The notes under the pieces are model-generated. The model searched no databases. It was not told the origin of the DNA and saw only the letters and a list, made by a program, of their open reading frames with translations. Shown piece after piece: positions 17,576-26,077 of a stretch of 64,000 nt of DNA. Numbering within the stretch: position 1 is the stretch's first letter; each line of letters opens with the position of its first letter. The position numbers were made by a program, and so were the translations under genes. The DNA comes from Elusimicrobia bacterium GWA2_61_42. GTDB taxonomy: Bacteria > Elusimicrobiota > Elusimicrobia > Elusimicrobiales > UBA9959. The stretch covers positions 62,001 to 126,000 of the forward strand of contig MGTU01000025.1 of the NCBI GenBank assembly GCA_001799615.1. Reading direction: 5' to 3'.

Positions 17576-18613
17576 ATGAAAACCGCCAACGCCGTAGTCC
17601 TGCTGCTGCTCGCCGCCGCTTCCGCCCTGAGGGCTGAGACGGGCAGCACGGCTTTGCCTTTTCTGAAAATGGACCAGGGCGCCCGCGCCGCCGCGCTGGG
17701 AGGGGCCTATTGCGCCGCCGGCGACGACGCCTGGTCGGTATTCTATAACCCGGCCGGCACCGCTTTGCCGCCCAGGAGGGAGATAGCGCTGGGCCACAAC
17801 GAATGGCTGGAGGGGATAAGGAACGAAACCCTGGCCTACGTGCACCCGCTGGCTTCCGGCGCCGCGCTTTTCGGCGGACTCAACGCCCTGCTGAGCGGCG
17901 GGATGGATAAATACGACGCCGCGGGCACGAAGACAGGCTCGTTCAGCGCGCAGGAAGGGGCGCTGAGCTTCGGCGCGTCCGTTCCGCTGGGGGGCGGCTA
18001 TTACGGGGGCGCGGCGGCGAAGGGACTCTATCAGAAGGCCGCGGCCGACAGCGCCCTGGCCTGGGCCGGGGACGCCGGCCTGCTGAAGGTCTCTGGAGAC
18101 TGGCGCTTAGGCGCTTCGGCTTCTAATTTCGGTACCGGCATGAAGCTCGGTTCCGTCTCTTTTCCCCTGCCGCTGATCCTGCGGGCCGGGGCGGCCTGGA
18201 ATTACCAGGACAAGCTGCGGATCTCGGCGGACGGAGTAAAAGCCGGAGAAAGCGACACGGCCCTGGCCGTGGGCGCTGAAGGGGAACTGGCCGTCAACCC
18301 CGGCGAGTCTTTCTACGCCAGGGCGGGCTACCGGACGGGCCGCAGCCGCTACGCGGGGCCCGGGCTCAGCGCCGGCGTCGGCCTGAAGAACGGGGGGCTG
18401 CGCGCGGATTACGCTTTTACGCCTTACGGCGAACTGGGGGATTCGCATCGGCTGACCATAGCCTTAAGTTTCGGAGGAGAGAGACCGGCCCCGGCCAAAA
18501 GGCGCGGTAAATACCAGCCCCGGCGCAAGGCCGTACAAACGGCCCCGGCCAGAAGGATCGAAAAGAAAAAGAAAGGGAAGACGGAAGACGCCCCGGTGTA
18601 TTTTATCTGGTGA
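17576..18613 (+). CDS. PorV/PorQ family outer-membrane protein
   Basis: The 345-residue product has a signal peptide (MKTANAVVLLLLAAASALRA). The family signature follows at once: FLKMDQGARAAALGGAYCAAGDDAWSVFYNPAG. This 'G.R..a.GgA..A..dd..a..yNPAg' block opens PorV/PorQ/UPF0164 barrels. The rest is a beta barrel ending DSHRLTIALSF, but here it carries an unusual extra C-terminal tail of about 45 residues rich in Lys/Arg (KRRGKYQPRRK...KKKKGK). PorV is the outer-membrane shuttle for type IX cargo in Bacteroidetes. The gene overlaps the convergent glycosyltransferase gene by 11 bases. A paralogue is encoded at 50569-51492. Confidence 0.82.
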   Translation: MKTANAVVLLLLAAASALRAETGSTALPFLKMDQGARAAALGGAYCAAGDDAWSVFYNPAGTALPPRREIALGHNEWLEGIRNETLAYVHPLASGAALFGGLNALLSGGMDKYDAAGTKTGSFSAQEGALSFGASVPLGGGYYGGAAAKGLYQKAAADSALAWAGDAGLLKVSGDWRLGASASNFGTGMKLGSVSFPLPLILRAGAAWNYQDKLRISADGVKAGESDTALAVGAEGELAVNPGESFYARAGYRTGRSRYAGPGLSAGVGLKNGGLRADYAFTPYGELGDSHRLTIALSFGGERPAPAKRRGKYQPRRKAVQTAPARRIEKKKKGKTEDAPVYFIW

Positions 18614-19808
18614 CGATCTCTTTCCAAAGCGCGGCGGTCTTTGACAGCGCGAAATCGCCGGCTCTGACCAGGCCCGCCCGCGCGTACGCCTCCAGCGCTT
18701 TCTTGTCCGCCAGCGCCGCGCAGATCTCGCCGGCCCAGGCCAGCTCTTCAGGCTCCGGCCGCGCCGCCGCCAGCCGCCTGCCGGAAAGGACGGGCATGAG
18801 CAGGCCGTAGGGGGCCTTTTCCGGCGCGTTAGTGCGCGTGAAGAAAGGGGTGGCCGGCGCCAGGATCTCGCGAGGGCCGGAAGAGCAGTCGGCCGACATT
18901 ACGGGGATGCCGCAGGCCATGGCTTCCGTCAGGGCGTTGGGGAACCCCTCCCACAGAGAAGTGAAAACGAAAAGCCCGGCCCCGGCTATGAAATTATACG
19001 GGTTCTCGCGGAAGCCGGTGAAATAAACGTCGGCGTCCGCCGGGGGGGCGCCTTCACCGGAAAAAGTTTTAAAGCCCAGCTCCCTGCTGAGCTCCAGCAG
19101 CCAGGGCTTAAGTTCGCCGTCCCCGACGAGCACCAGGGCGGCTTCGGGCAGGGTCTTCTTTACCTCCCGGAATATCCTGAGCAAATGCCATTGGCCTTTT
19201 GCGGGCGTCAGCCTGCCGCTGGTGGCAAGGACAGGGCGCTCATAGACGCGGGCCCAGGCGGCGTCCAGCGGGACCCGTGCCTGCGCGGCGATGCCCGCGG
19301 TATCGTGGCCGTTGTTGATCACCTTTATCTTTTCCGCGGGCACGAGGAAATTGTCCGCCAGATCCTTTTTAACGCCCTGCGAATTGGCGACCACGAGGTC
19401 GGCGCGGGGATAATAGCGCTTTATCAGCGGGCGCATCAGGGCGCCGCGCAGCCCGGAAAATTCGCCTGAGGGCCGCGTGCGCTCGCAGATCACGGCGCGG
19501 TGCCCGGAACGGCGGGCCGCTATCACGTTCACGAGGTTGGCGCGCTCCATGAACGACAGCACGGTGTCGCCGGGCCCGGCGAGCTTCGCCAGCCTGTGCG
19601 CGTAAAGCGGGATGGCAGCGGTTTTAAGCGCGGAACTGGTGGCCGCCCGGTGTTCGGACAGGGTCTTTATTTTCGCCGCGTCCGCCGGCTGGCAGATCTC
19701 GTTCTCGAGCAGCAGGATGGACTCGGCCGGGAGCAGCGCGGAGAGGGCGGCGAATTGTTTTTCGGCCCCGCCCCTGAACAGGGAGTTTATAAGCAGCTTC
19801 AGCGCCAT
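18603..19808 (-). CDS. Glycosyltransferase family 4 (GT-B fold)
   Basis: The 401-residue product has the two Rossmann-like halves of GT-B enzymes. The acceptor half starts LKLLINSLFRGGAEKQFAAL, with the glycine loop that opens GT4 proteins. The donor half contains LATSGRLTPAKGQWHLLRIF, ALVLVGDGEL, and the nucleotide-sugar motif EGFPNALTEAMACGIPV, whose two glutamates (E-x7-E) hold the donor. ADLVVANSQGVKKDL is the usual hinge. It transfers a sugar from an activated donor, probably to a lipid- or polymer-linked glycan at the cytoplasmic membrane; acceptor and donor cannot be predicted. It stands alone, not in a polysaccharide cluster, and its 3' end overlaps the PorV-like gene on the other strand. 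Confidence 0.88.
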   Translation of the reverse strand: MALKLLINSLFRGGAEKQFAALSALLPAESILLLENEICQPADAAKIKTLSEHRAATSSALKTAAIPLYAHRLAKLAGPGDTVLSFMERANLVNVIAARRSGHRAVICERTRPSGEFSGLRGALMRPLIKRYYPRADLVVANSQGVKKDLADNFLVPAEKIKVINNGHDTAGIAAQARVPLDAAWARVYERPVLATSGRLTPAKGQWHLLRIFREVKKTLPEAALVLVGDGELKPWLLELSRELGFKTFSGEGAPPADADVYFTGFRENPYNFIAGAGLFVFTSLWEGFPNALTEAMACGIPVMSADCSSGPREILAPATPFFTRTNAPEKAPYGLLMPVLSGRRLAAARPEPEELAWAGEICAALADKKALEAYARAGLVRAGDFALSKTAALWKEIVTR

Positions 19809-19881
19809 ATGGCAATTCTAGAATATTTTTGTTCCGGACGGCGGGCGTTATTGTAAAATAACAGGTGGATACGGGGGACAT

Positions 19882-20823
19882 ATGATCAAAGCATGCACGC
19901 TTATTCTATTTTCGGCGCTCGCCAGCGCGGAGCCTGAAGCGCCTTTGAAGACGCTGGCCTGGCACAGCGCCGCCGTGGAGGCCGTGGCCGTTTCGCCGGA
20001 CGGGCAGTACCTGGCTTCCGCCGGGCTGGATACCAACGTGGCCCTTTGGACCGTGAAGACCGGGCGGCTTAAAAAGACCATGGGCGGCCACACCGACGCC
20101 GTCTGGGGCCTGGACTTCTCGCCGGAAGGCGACTACCTGGCTTCGCTGGGCAACCAGACCGTCGAGATCTGGAAGGTCCCGTCGGGAGCGAATTTCAAAA
20201 GCATACAGGGCCAGAGCTTCAGCATGTACGGCGTGAGGTTCTCTCCCAACGGGGATTATGTGGCGACCGGCGGCTACGGCTCCATCGGCGTCTGGGATTT
20301 CCCCAAAGGCAATTCCATTCACACGATGAAGGCCAGCGTGGAGAACGTTTATTGCATAGCCGTGGGGCCGAACGGGAATTATATCGTCGCCGGCAACGGC
20401 GACGGGTCGGTGGTGGTCTGGAACGTGGCCAACGCTAAAATAGTGCGTTCCATCAAGGCCCACAAGCAGCCGGTGCGCTCCGTGGCCGTCACCGGCGACG
20501 GCGCTTACGCGGTCTCGGCCAGCATGGACGGAACGGTAAAGGTCTGGCGCCTCAGCGACGGGGTGCTGGTGAACGGCTATGTGGCGCACGCCGGCGGCGC
20601 GCGCGCCGTCGCCATCTCCCCGGGCGGCAAGTATTTCGCCAGCGGCGGCATGGACGGGGCGGTGAAACTCTGGCCCCTGCTGCCCCGGCCCAAGACCAAA
20701 ACGCCGCTGAAGCTGTACGCGGACCATACCGAAAGCGTGGAAACGCTGGTTTTCTTCCCGGACGGGAAGACCCTCGCTTCGGGGTCCAAGGACAAGACGG
20801 TAAAGCTCTGGAAAATGCCCTGA
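19882..20823 (+). CDS. Exported WD40-repeat beta-propeller
   Basis: The 313-residue product has a short signal peptide (MIKACTLILFSALASA, cut before EPEAP). Seven WD40 units fill the rest. Most have the pattern V..VA.SPDG.Y.ASAG.D..V.LW; examples are VEAVAVSPDGQYLASAGLDTNV and VETLVFFPDGKTLASGSKDKTV. Seven blades make one closed propeller with no room for another domain, so the protein is most likely a scaffold or ligand-binding module in the periplasm. Bacterial WD40 propellers are mostly cytoplasmic or attached to kinases; an exported stand-alone one is less usual. GGGGGA precedes the ATG. A bidirectional terminator follows the stop. Confidence 0.85.
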   Translation: MIKACTLILFSALASAEPEAPLKTLAWHSAAVEAVAVSPDGQYLASAGLDTNVALWTVKTGRLKKTMGGHTDAVWGLDFSPEGDYLASLGNQTVEIWKVPSGANFKSIQGQSFSMYGVRFSPNGDYVATGGYGSIGVWDFPKGNSIHTMKASVENVYCIAVGPNGNYIVAGNGDGSVVVWNVANAKIVRSIKAHKQPVRSVAVTGDGAYAVSASMDGTVKVWRLSDGVLVNGYVAHAGGARAVAISPGGKYFASGGMDGAVKLWPLLPRPKTKTPLKLYADHTESVETLVFFPDGKTLASGSKDKTVKLWKMP

Positions 20824-20843
20824 CAGGGCCGGGCAAAGAAAAA

Positions 20844-20870
20844 GGGCGGACCTGGTCCGCCCTTTTTTTA
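20844..20870. terminator. Bidirectional terminator between WD40 and nucleoside-transporter genes
   Basis: GGGCGGA (20844-20850) pairs with TCCGCCC (20856-20862) around a five-base loop. A T-run follows on the plus strand and an A-run precedes it, so it can serve both converging genes. Confidence 0.88.
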
Positions 20871-20885
20871 TTTCCCGCTGGCGGG

Positions 20886-22130
20886 TTACAGCAGGATGCC
20901 GGCGATAGTGGCCGACAGGAAGCCGGCCAGGGAGCTGGCCAGCAGGGCGTAAAGCCCCAGTTTGGCCAGGTCATGGCGCCGCTCGGGCGCCATAGCGCCT
21001 ATACCGCCTATCTGGATGGCGATGGACAGGAAGTTGGCGAAGCCGCAAAGGGCGTAGGAGGCCATGGCCACGGAGCGTTCGCTCATCACGCCGGGATTCG
21101 CCTTCAGGAACGTGGACATGTTGAGGTAGGCCACGAATTCGTTAAGGACGGTCTTCTGACCCATCCAGCTGGCCACCTGCTGCACTTCGTTCGAGGGCAC
21201 GCCCATGACCCAGGCCAGGGGGGTGAAGATCCATCCGAAGATCCTTTCCAGCGTAAGGCCCTGGATGCCGGCGAAGCCCGCGCCCAGGCCCAGCAGGTAG
21301 TTCGCCATGGCCAGGATGGCCATGAAAGCGATAAGGCAGGCGGTCACGTTTATGGCCAGCTGCATGCCTACCGTGGAACCGTTGGCGGCGGCGTCTATCA
21401 CGTTGGCGTCCGTGATCTCCAGCTGCATCTTGACCACGCCCTTGGTCTCCGACTCTTCGGTCTCCGGGACTATGATCTTGGCCATGACGAGGCCCGCCGG
21501 GGCGGCCATGATGGAGGCGGCCAGCAAATGGCCGGCGATGTTGGGGATGGAATCCACGAGCAGCCCGACGTAGGCGGCCATGATGCCGCCGGAGATGGTG
21601 GCCATGCCGCCGGTCATGATGGCCATCAGTTCCGACTGCGTCATGCTGGCGACGTAAGGCCGCACCACCAGGGGGGCTTCGGTCTGGCCTACGAAAATAT
21701 TAGCGCTGGCCGAAAGGGATTCGGAACCGGAAGTGCCCATTACCTTCGCCATGATCCTGGCGAAGACGAGCACTACTTTCTGCATGATGCCCAGGTAGTA
21801 CAGCACCGCCATGATGGCCGAAACGAAGATGATGGTGGGCAGCACGCGCACGGCGAAGATGAAGCCCATGGACGGGTTGGTCACGAGGGAACCGAAGACG
21901 AACTCGGCGCCCTTGTCGGAGAACGAGAGCAGTTTCACGATCACGTCGTTCATGAACTGGAAGAAATACCGGCCCCAGGGGAGCTTAAGGACTATCACGG
22001 CGAACGAGATCTGCAGCAGGAGGCCCGCCGCTATGGTCTTGTAGCTTATGGCCTTGCGGTTCTTGCTGGCCAGCCAGGCTATGCCCAGCAGTACGAACAC
22101 TCCGAAGAAACCTATTATCTTGGGTGACAT
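20886..22130 (-). CDS. Concentrative nucleoside transporter (CNT/NupC family)
   Basis: The 414-residue product is a polytopic inner-membrane protein of CNT length. Family blocks are present: PTIIFVSAIMAVLYYLGIMQ, SLSASANIFVGQTEAPLVVRPY (the nucleoside/cation-binding GQTEAPL loop), ELMAIMTGGMATISGGIMAAYV, and YALCGFANFLSIAIQIGGIGAMAP near the C-terminus. These proteins import nucleosides with sodium or protons. AAGGAG is six bases before the ATG. The gene is the last of a minus-strand series after signal peptidase I (60-base gap). Phosphopentomutase at 35408 would process the ribose phosphates released from imported nucleosides. Confidence 0.92.
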   Translation of the reverse strand: MSPKIIGFFGVFVLLGIAWLASKNRKAISYKTIAAGLLLQISFAVIVLKLPWGRYFFQFMNDVIVKLLSFSDKGAEFVFGSLVTNPSMGFIFAVRVLPTIIFVSAIMAVLYYLGIMQKVVLVFARIMAKVMGTSGSESLSASANIFVGQTEAPLVVRPYVASMTQSELMAIMTGGMATISGGIMAAYVGLLVDSIPNIAGHLLAASIMAAPAGLVMAKIIVPETEESETKGVVKMQLEITDANVIDAAANGSTVGMQLAINVTACLIAFMAILAMANYLLGLGAGFAGIQGLTLERIFGWIFTPLAWVMGVPSNEVQQVASWMGQKTVLNEFVAYLNMSTFLKANPGVMSERSVAMASYALCGFANFLSIAIQIGGIGAMAPERRHDLAKLGLYALLASSLAGFLSATIAGILL

Positions 22131-22190
22131 GCGCGCTCCTTAGGTGTCTGCTCCCGATTATCCAGAAAATAATTATACAAATAAATGGTT

Positions 22191-22706
22191 TCAGTAGCTG
22201 CCGCGGACCTTGCCGGTTACGGCGGGCAGGGGGAGGAAGAGGGGCGGGGCGCCTGTGGCCGGGTCTTTCCAGGAGGCGGAGTCGTTGGAGTTGTCCCGGT
22301 TGTCGCCCAGGACGAACAGCGCGCCGTCCGGGACGGTAACCGGGGGCAGGTTGTCTCCCTGCAGGTTTTCGGCGGCCCGGGCGTAATAGGCGTAGGTCTC
22401 AAGCTGCGGCTCGCCGTTGAGATAGACTTTTTTGCTCTTCAGTTCGATCGTGTCGCCGGCCACGGCTATCACGCGCTTTACGGATTCGTGGTCTTCGCCC
22501 ACCGGGGAACGGAAGGCGATTATTTCGCCGCGTGAGGGCTGGCGGAAGCGGTAGGTGACTTTGTCCAGGAAGAGGTGGTGGCCTTTGGAGAGGGTGGGGG
22601 CCATGGAGTCGCTGGCGATGTAGATGGGCTCAATGAGCCAGCGGCGCGCGGCGAGCACGGCCGCGACGGTTATTATTACGATCAGGGTGGTTCTTATCGG
22701 TTTCAT
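22191..22706 (-). CDS. lepB: Signal peptidase I
   Basis: A 171-residue S26 family serine protease anchored by one N-terminal membrane helix (TLIVIITVAAVLAARRWL). The catalytic serine lies in IYIASDSMAPTLSKGH (box B). The general-base lysine is in SVKRVIAVAGDTIEL (box D), and box E is LFVLGDNRDNSNDS. The enzyme cuts signal peptides from exported preproteins on the outer face of the inner membrane. It is of the short single-helix type. I chose the ATG at 22706 over a TTG at 22733 that would add nine basic residues; neither has a strong ribosome site. It lies 41 bases after the GH3 gene. The many exported proteins of this window are its likely clients. Confidence 0.92.
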   Translation of the reverse strand: MKPIRTTLIVIITVAAVLAARRWLIEPIYIASDSMAPTLSKGHHLFLDKVTYRFRQPSRGEIIAFRSPVGEDHESVKRVIAVAGDTIELKSKKVYLNGEPQLETYAYYARAAENLQGDNLPPVTVPDGALFVLGDNRDNSNDSASWKDPATGAPPLFLPLPAVTGKVRGSY

Positions 22707-22746
22707 GCGGTTTGCCCGGAGCGGTTTTCTCAAGAAAATATGGGCG

Positions 22747-24336
22747 CTACTTCGGAAGGCTCACCGGAAGCCTCCCGCCGGGTTTGAGGGTGCCGGAGAG
22801 GGCTTCCCCGGCCGCGGCCATCGACGGGGCGGTCATGCCGTAGAGAGCCAGCGCGCAGGGGGCCTGGGGGTAGCCGGCCAGGTCGTAGGGGTTCATCAGG
22901 CTGAGCAGGACGGCGGGCTTGCCCGAGGCCAGCAGGGCGGTGATCGCCTCTCTCTGGCTGGCGTTCTGGGCGCCGGCCCACTGGAAGCTGCCCAGCACCA
23001 GCACGTCGGCGGCTTCGGCCGCGCGCTTTACGCGCTTGAGGTCGCCGGCGTCTACGCCGATGTCGAAAAGGTACTGGCTGGCGCTGTAGCCGTTCTCGAG
23101 CAGCGTCCGGTACAGGTGGATGGCGTTGGCGGCGAAACGCGGCGGGGCGAAGATTATGACCGCGATCTTCTTGTTCCTGGGCAGCGGCAGCAGGCCGGGT
23201 CCCTTTAACAGCGTAAGCCCCCGGCGGGAAAGGTCGCGCGTTATCTCCAGGTAGGCCTTGTCGAAGGGGGAGGGGGCTTCGGGGGGCGAGAACAGCCCGG
23301 CGCCGCGCTTGGCGGCGAGCACCCGGTGGTAGGCGTCGTTAAGCCGCGTTTCGTTTATGGCGCCGGAGCGCACCTGCGCCGCTATTTCCTTTACCGCCGC
23401 CCTGAAATTCCCTTTGCCTATCAGCAGCACGTCCGCCCCGGCCTTCAGGGCGGCCGCGGCCGCTTTGTGTATTTTTTTTCTCGACGTTATCGCGCGCATG
23501 TCCAGGCTGTCCGTTACCACCAGGCCGTCGAAGCCCAGGTCCCTTTTAAGGAGCCCAGCCAGCACGGCCTTGGAGAGGGTGGCCGGGTTGTCCGGGTCGA
23601 GCGCGGTATACCGGATGTGCGCCGTCATGATGGCGGGTATGCCTATGGCCGCCGCGGCTTTGAAAGGGATAAGGTGGGTGGCCGCCAGTTCCGCCGTAGA
23701 GACGGAGATCTCGGGCAAAGTCTTGTGCGAGTCCTGCGAGGCGGCGCCGTGCCCGGGGAAGTGCTTGGCTACCGGTATGACCTCGGCGGCCTTAAGGCCG
23801 TTTATGATGGCGTTGCCCAGCCTGGAGGCGGCCAGGGGATCGGAACCCAGCGAGCGGATGCCTATGATCGGGTTTTTCGGGTTGGTGTTGATGTCCAGCA
23901 CCGGGCCGAAGGCCATATTGATGCCCGCGCGGCGCAGTTCCTTGCCGGCCAGGTAAAAGAGGGTGGCGGTGTTGTTCTCGTCGGCGGCGGCCCCCAGCAT
24001 CATGTTGGTGGGCAGTTCCAGGAGGCCCAGCGTGGTGGGGACATAAACGCTGCCTCCCTCGTAGTCTACGGCGATGAAGAGCGGGGGGTAGCCCGTGGCC
24101 GAGGCCTGGAGGGTCTCGGTCAGCCTGCGCGTTTCTTCCAGGGAGTAGGAGCCCCACTGCAGCTGCACGCCGCCCAGGCCCGCGCGCGCCGCCGCGGTGG
24201 CGGCGGAGATATCGGCGGCGTCGGCGGAAACTATTAAAAGCTGGGCCGCCTTCTCCTCGAGGGAGGGTTCGGCGGCCCGGGCTGTGAACGCCGGCGCGAG
24301 GAGCAAAGACAGGAAGAGCCGGCGGGGTAGTTTCAT
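22747..24336 (-). CDS. Glycoside hydrolase family 3, beta-N-acetylhexosaminidase-like
   Basis: The 529-residue product has a signal peptide (MKLPRRLFLSLLLAPAFTARA). The GH3 TIM barrel shows the NagZ-type motif KHFPGHGAASQDSHKTLP (Lys-His at about 191-192), whose SxDxH loop supplies the acid/base histidine in hexosaminidases. The nucleophile is about D276 in LVVTDSLDMRAI. A second alpha/beta domain (about 340-529) follows, with AEAADVLVLGSFQWAG and AVLLSLMNPYDLAGYP. NagZ releases GlcNAc from muropeptides in the cytoplasm; this longer, exported two-domain version probably acts on peptidoglycan or other GlcNAc-containing polymers outside the membrane. It starts six bases after the stop of the VWA gene, a tight operon junction. 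Confidence 0.88.
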   Translation of the reverse strand: MKLPRRLFLSLLLAPAFTARAAEPSLEEKAAQLLIVSADAADISAATAAARAGLGGVQLQWGSYSLEETRRLTETLQASATGYPPLFIAVDYEGGSVYVPTTLGLLELPTNMMLGAAADENNTATLFYLAGKELRRAGINMAFGPVLDINTNPKNPIIGIRSLGSDPLAASRLGNAIINGLKAAEVIPVAKHFPGHGAASQDSHKTLPEISVSTAELAATHLIPFKAAAAIGIPAIMTAHIRYTALDPDNPATLSKAVLAGLLKRDLGFDGLVVTDSLDMRAITSRKKIHKAAAAALKAGADVLLIGKGNFRAAVKEIAAQVRSGAINETRLNDAYHRVLAAKRGAGLFSPPEAPSPFDKAYLEITRDLSRRGLTLLKGPGLLPLPRNKKIAVIIFAPPRFAANAIHLYRTLLENGYSASQYLFDIGVDAGDLKRVKRAAEAADVLVLGSFQWAGAQNASQREAITALLASGKPAVLLSLMNPYDLAGYPQAPCALALYGMTAPSMAAAGEALSGTLKPGGRLPVSLPK

Positions 24337-24342
24337 CTCGTT

Positions 24343-25938
24343 CTACTGCGCGAACTTGTAGCCGCGCCTGGTGGCCTGTTTGCGGATGGTCTCGATCATG
24401 GCCTTGTCCAGGGTGTTAACGGAGGATTTCTTCTTTTCCTCGACGGCGATATAGGCCTTGCGCTCGGATTGCAGGCGGATTATTTCCTCTTTGATCTTTT
24501 TGCGCTCGGTGAGCTTTTCATCGAGGTATTTATCCAGTTTAGCCTTGTCCATCGCCCTGAGCTCCTCGGGCAGCTGGTCTTTTTTAATTTCGCCGCGCTT
24601 CAGGGAGCCGCTTTCCAGGGCCGAGACCACGTCCCACGAGGATTCCGCCTGGGCGGCGGCCGGGGCGGCGGCTTTAAAGGCCGCGCGTTCGGACGCTACC
24701 GAGGCGCCGGCTCCCAGCGTCATGGAATCCATTTCTTTCTTGGCGGCCATCTTGCTTTGTCCGAAGGCGCCGCGGGCCACATAGGTGTCGTTGAGCCTGG
24801 TGCTGAGCTGCGCTATCTTGTCGTCCTGGGGGGCGGCTATGGCGTAATCCTGCGCGGACTGGTCTATGTTGGCGTAGTCGCCTTCGGCCAGTTCGGCCCC
24901 GGCCTTCCACTGCTCGGCCAGGCCCTGCTGGCGGGAGCCGCAGTAGATGGTGTTGACGAAAATATTCTTGGCCTTGGCCTTGGCGACCGCCTCCTGGAAG
25001 CTCACCGCGCCCTGGGTAAAGGGCTCGTTGCCCGCTATAAAAATGGCCTTGTACACGTCCGCCTTGGGACTCCACTTCAGGCCGTCCACGGCTTCCTTTA
25101 TCACCTGGCCGCAATACTCGTCGCCGCCGTTGGTCTTAAGGGCGAAAAGCTCCTTCGCCACGCTGTCCAGGTCCGAGGTGAAAGGCAGCACCCGGCGGAT
25201 CCAGCCTTTTTCCATAGGCAGGGCCGAGTTGCCGTATTCATAAAGCGCCACTTCTATGAGCGGCTTGGAGCCGCTCTTTTCCGAGGAAACCAGTTCGTTG
25301 ACTATCTTCCAGACCTGGCTGCGCGCCTGGTTGATGAGGCCGTCCATGGAATTGGAGGTGTCGAGCAGCACGGCCACCTGCACCAGGGGCTTCGCGCCGA
25401 AGTCCTGGGGCGGTTTTACGGTCACGGCGGCGCCGTCCTTCCAGTTCTTCTTAACGGAGGCAGAGGCGGCGGCCAGGATCTTGCCGGTCTCAGTCTCCAC
25501 CACGCGCGCGTTCACTTCGGACTCGTCTTCGGCCGTATCGTTAAGGGTCCCGGTAACCACGGCGTCCGCGCCCAGCAGCTTGCCGAGTTTTTTTACGGTT
25601 TCCTCGTTCATGGCGCCTGAAGCCTGGAGATTAAGTTCCTCCATTACCTTCTTCATGAGGCTTCTTTCTATAAGGGTTACGTCTTTTTTCTGCGCCAGCA
25701 GGGTTGTCAGCCGCTCCTGCACTACCACCGGGCCTTCGGAGGGCTTTTCGCTGGTGTAAGCGAACGCCAGTACGGCCAGTTTTATGCCGGGCCGGTCTTT
25801 TACCCCGTCCGACAGTTTGTCCGCGAGCGCCGAGAGTTCCCGGGCGGAGGGCGATTCCTTTTTCGGCTGCTGCAGCGCCTCGGCGCCGCCCCAGGCCGGC
25901 AGCAGCGCGAGCAGGGTCAGGATCAAAGTTTTTTTCAT
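24343..25938 (-). CDS. Exported CsgG/FlgO-like plus von Willebrand factor A fusion protein
   Basis: The 531-residue product has a signal peptide (MKKTLILTLLALLPAWGGAEA). Residues about 40-165 resemble CsgG/FlgO: IKLAVLAFAY, then VVVQERLTTLLAQKKDVTLIERS, and LGKLLGADAVVTGTLNDTA. These match the 'iAVl.f....l...l...l...g.fevveR..l...l.E..l...G..l.ADyvl.G.l' plan. A VWA domain follows at about 187-370 with an intact MIDAS start (DTSNSM, D193/S195/S197) and IFIAGNEPFTQG. The last 100 residues are strongly charged and helical (ERKKIKEEIIRLQSERKAYIAVEEKKK), probably a coiled coil. Both domain types occur in surface and envelope assemblies; the fusion suggests metal-dependent ligand binding at the outer membrane. 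It heads the GH3-lepB-CNT series. Confidence 0.75.
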   Translation of the reverse strand: MKKTLILTLLALLPAWGGAEALQQPKKESPSARELSALADKLSDGVKDRPGIKLAVLAFAYTSEKPSEGPVVVQERLTTLLAQKKDVTLIERSLMKKVMEELNLQASGAMNEETVKKLGKLLGADAVVTGTLNDTAEDESEVNARVVETETGKILAAASASVKKNWKDGAAVTVKPPQDFGAKPLVQVAVLLDTSNSMDGLINQARSQVWKIVNELVSSEKSGSKPLIEVALYEYGNSALPMEKGWIRRVLPFTSDLDSVAKELFALKTNGGDEYCGQVIKEAVDGLKWSPKADVYKAIFIAGNEPFTQGAVSFQEAVAKAKAKNIFVNTIYCGSRQQGLAEQWKAGAELAEGDYANIDQSAQDYAIAAPQDDKIAQLSTRLNDTYVARGAFGQSKMAAKKEMDSMTLGAGASVASERAAFKAAAPAAAQAESSWDVVSALESGSLKRGEIKKDQLPEELRAMDKAKLDKYLDEKLTERKKIKEEIIRLQSERKAYIAVEEKKKSSVNTLDKAMIETIRKQATRRGYKFAQ

Positions 25939-26077
25939 ATAAGGAATACCCCTTGAACGGTAAATTAAGCAAAATCAGGATACAAAAAGAAGCTTACCCC
26001 GTCAATTCGCGGGCGCGGTCGGGCGCCGGCGCCGGCGTGTTGAAAGAAGGCCGAAAAAAATGTAATCCTATACAGGT

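Noticed and set aside
13237-18613. A complete type IX secretion system
   Set aside because: Only PorV-like proteins and sorting-type C-terminal domains are visible. None of the core translocon or motor genes lies in the window, so only a resemblance can be claimed.
22707-22733. A TTG start for signal peptidase I at 22733
   Set aside because: It would add nine basic residues and has no ribosome site. The ATG at 22706 gives the usual short N-terminus before the membrane helix.
25939-26077. Structured RNA in the GC-rich palindromic stretch (GGGCGCCGGCGCCGG) between the VWA and ApbE-like genes
   Set aside because: Short self-complementary GC tracts are expected by composition here. There is no longer stem, no T-run and no second copy.
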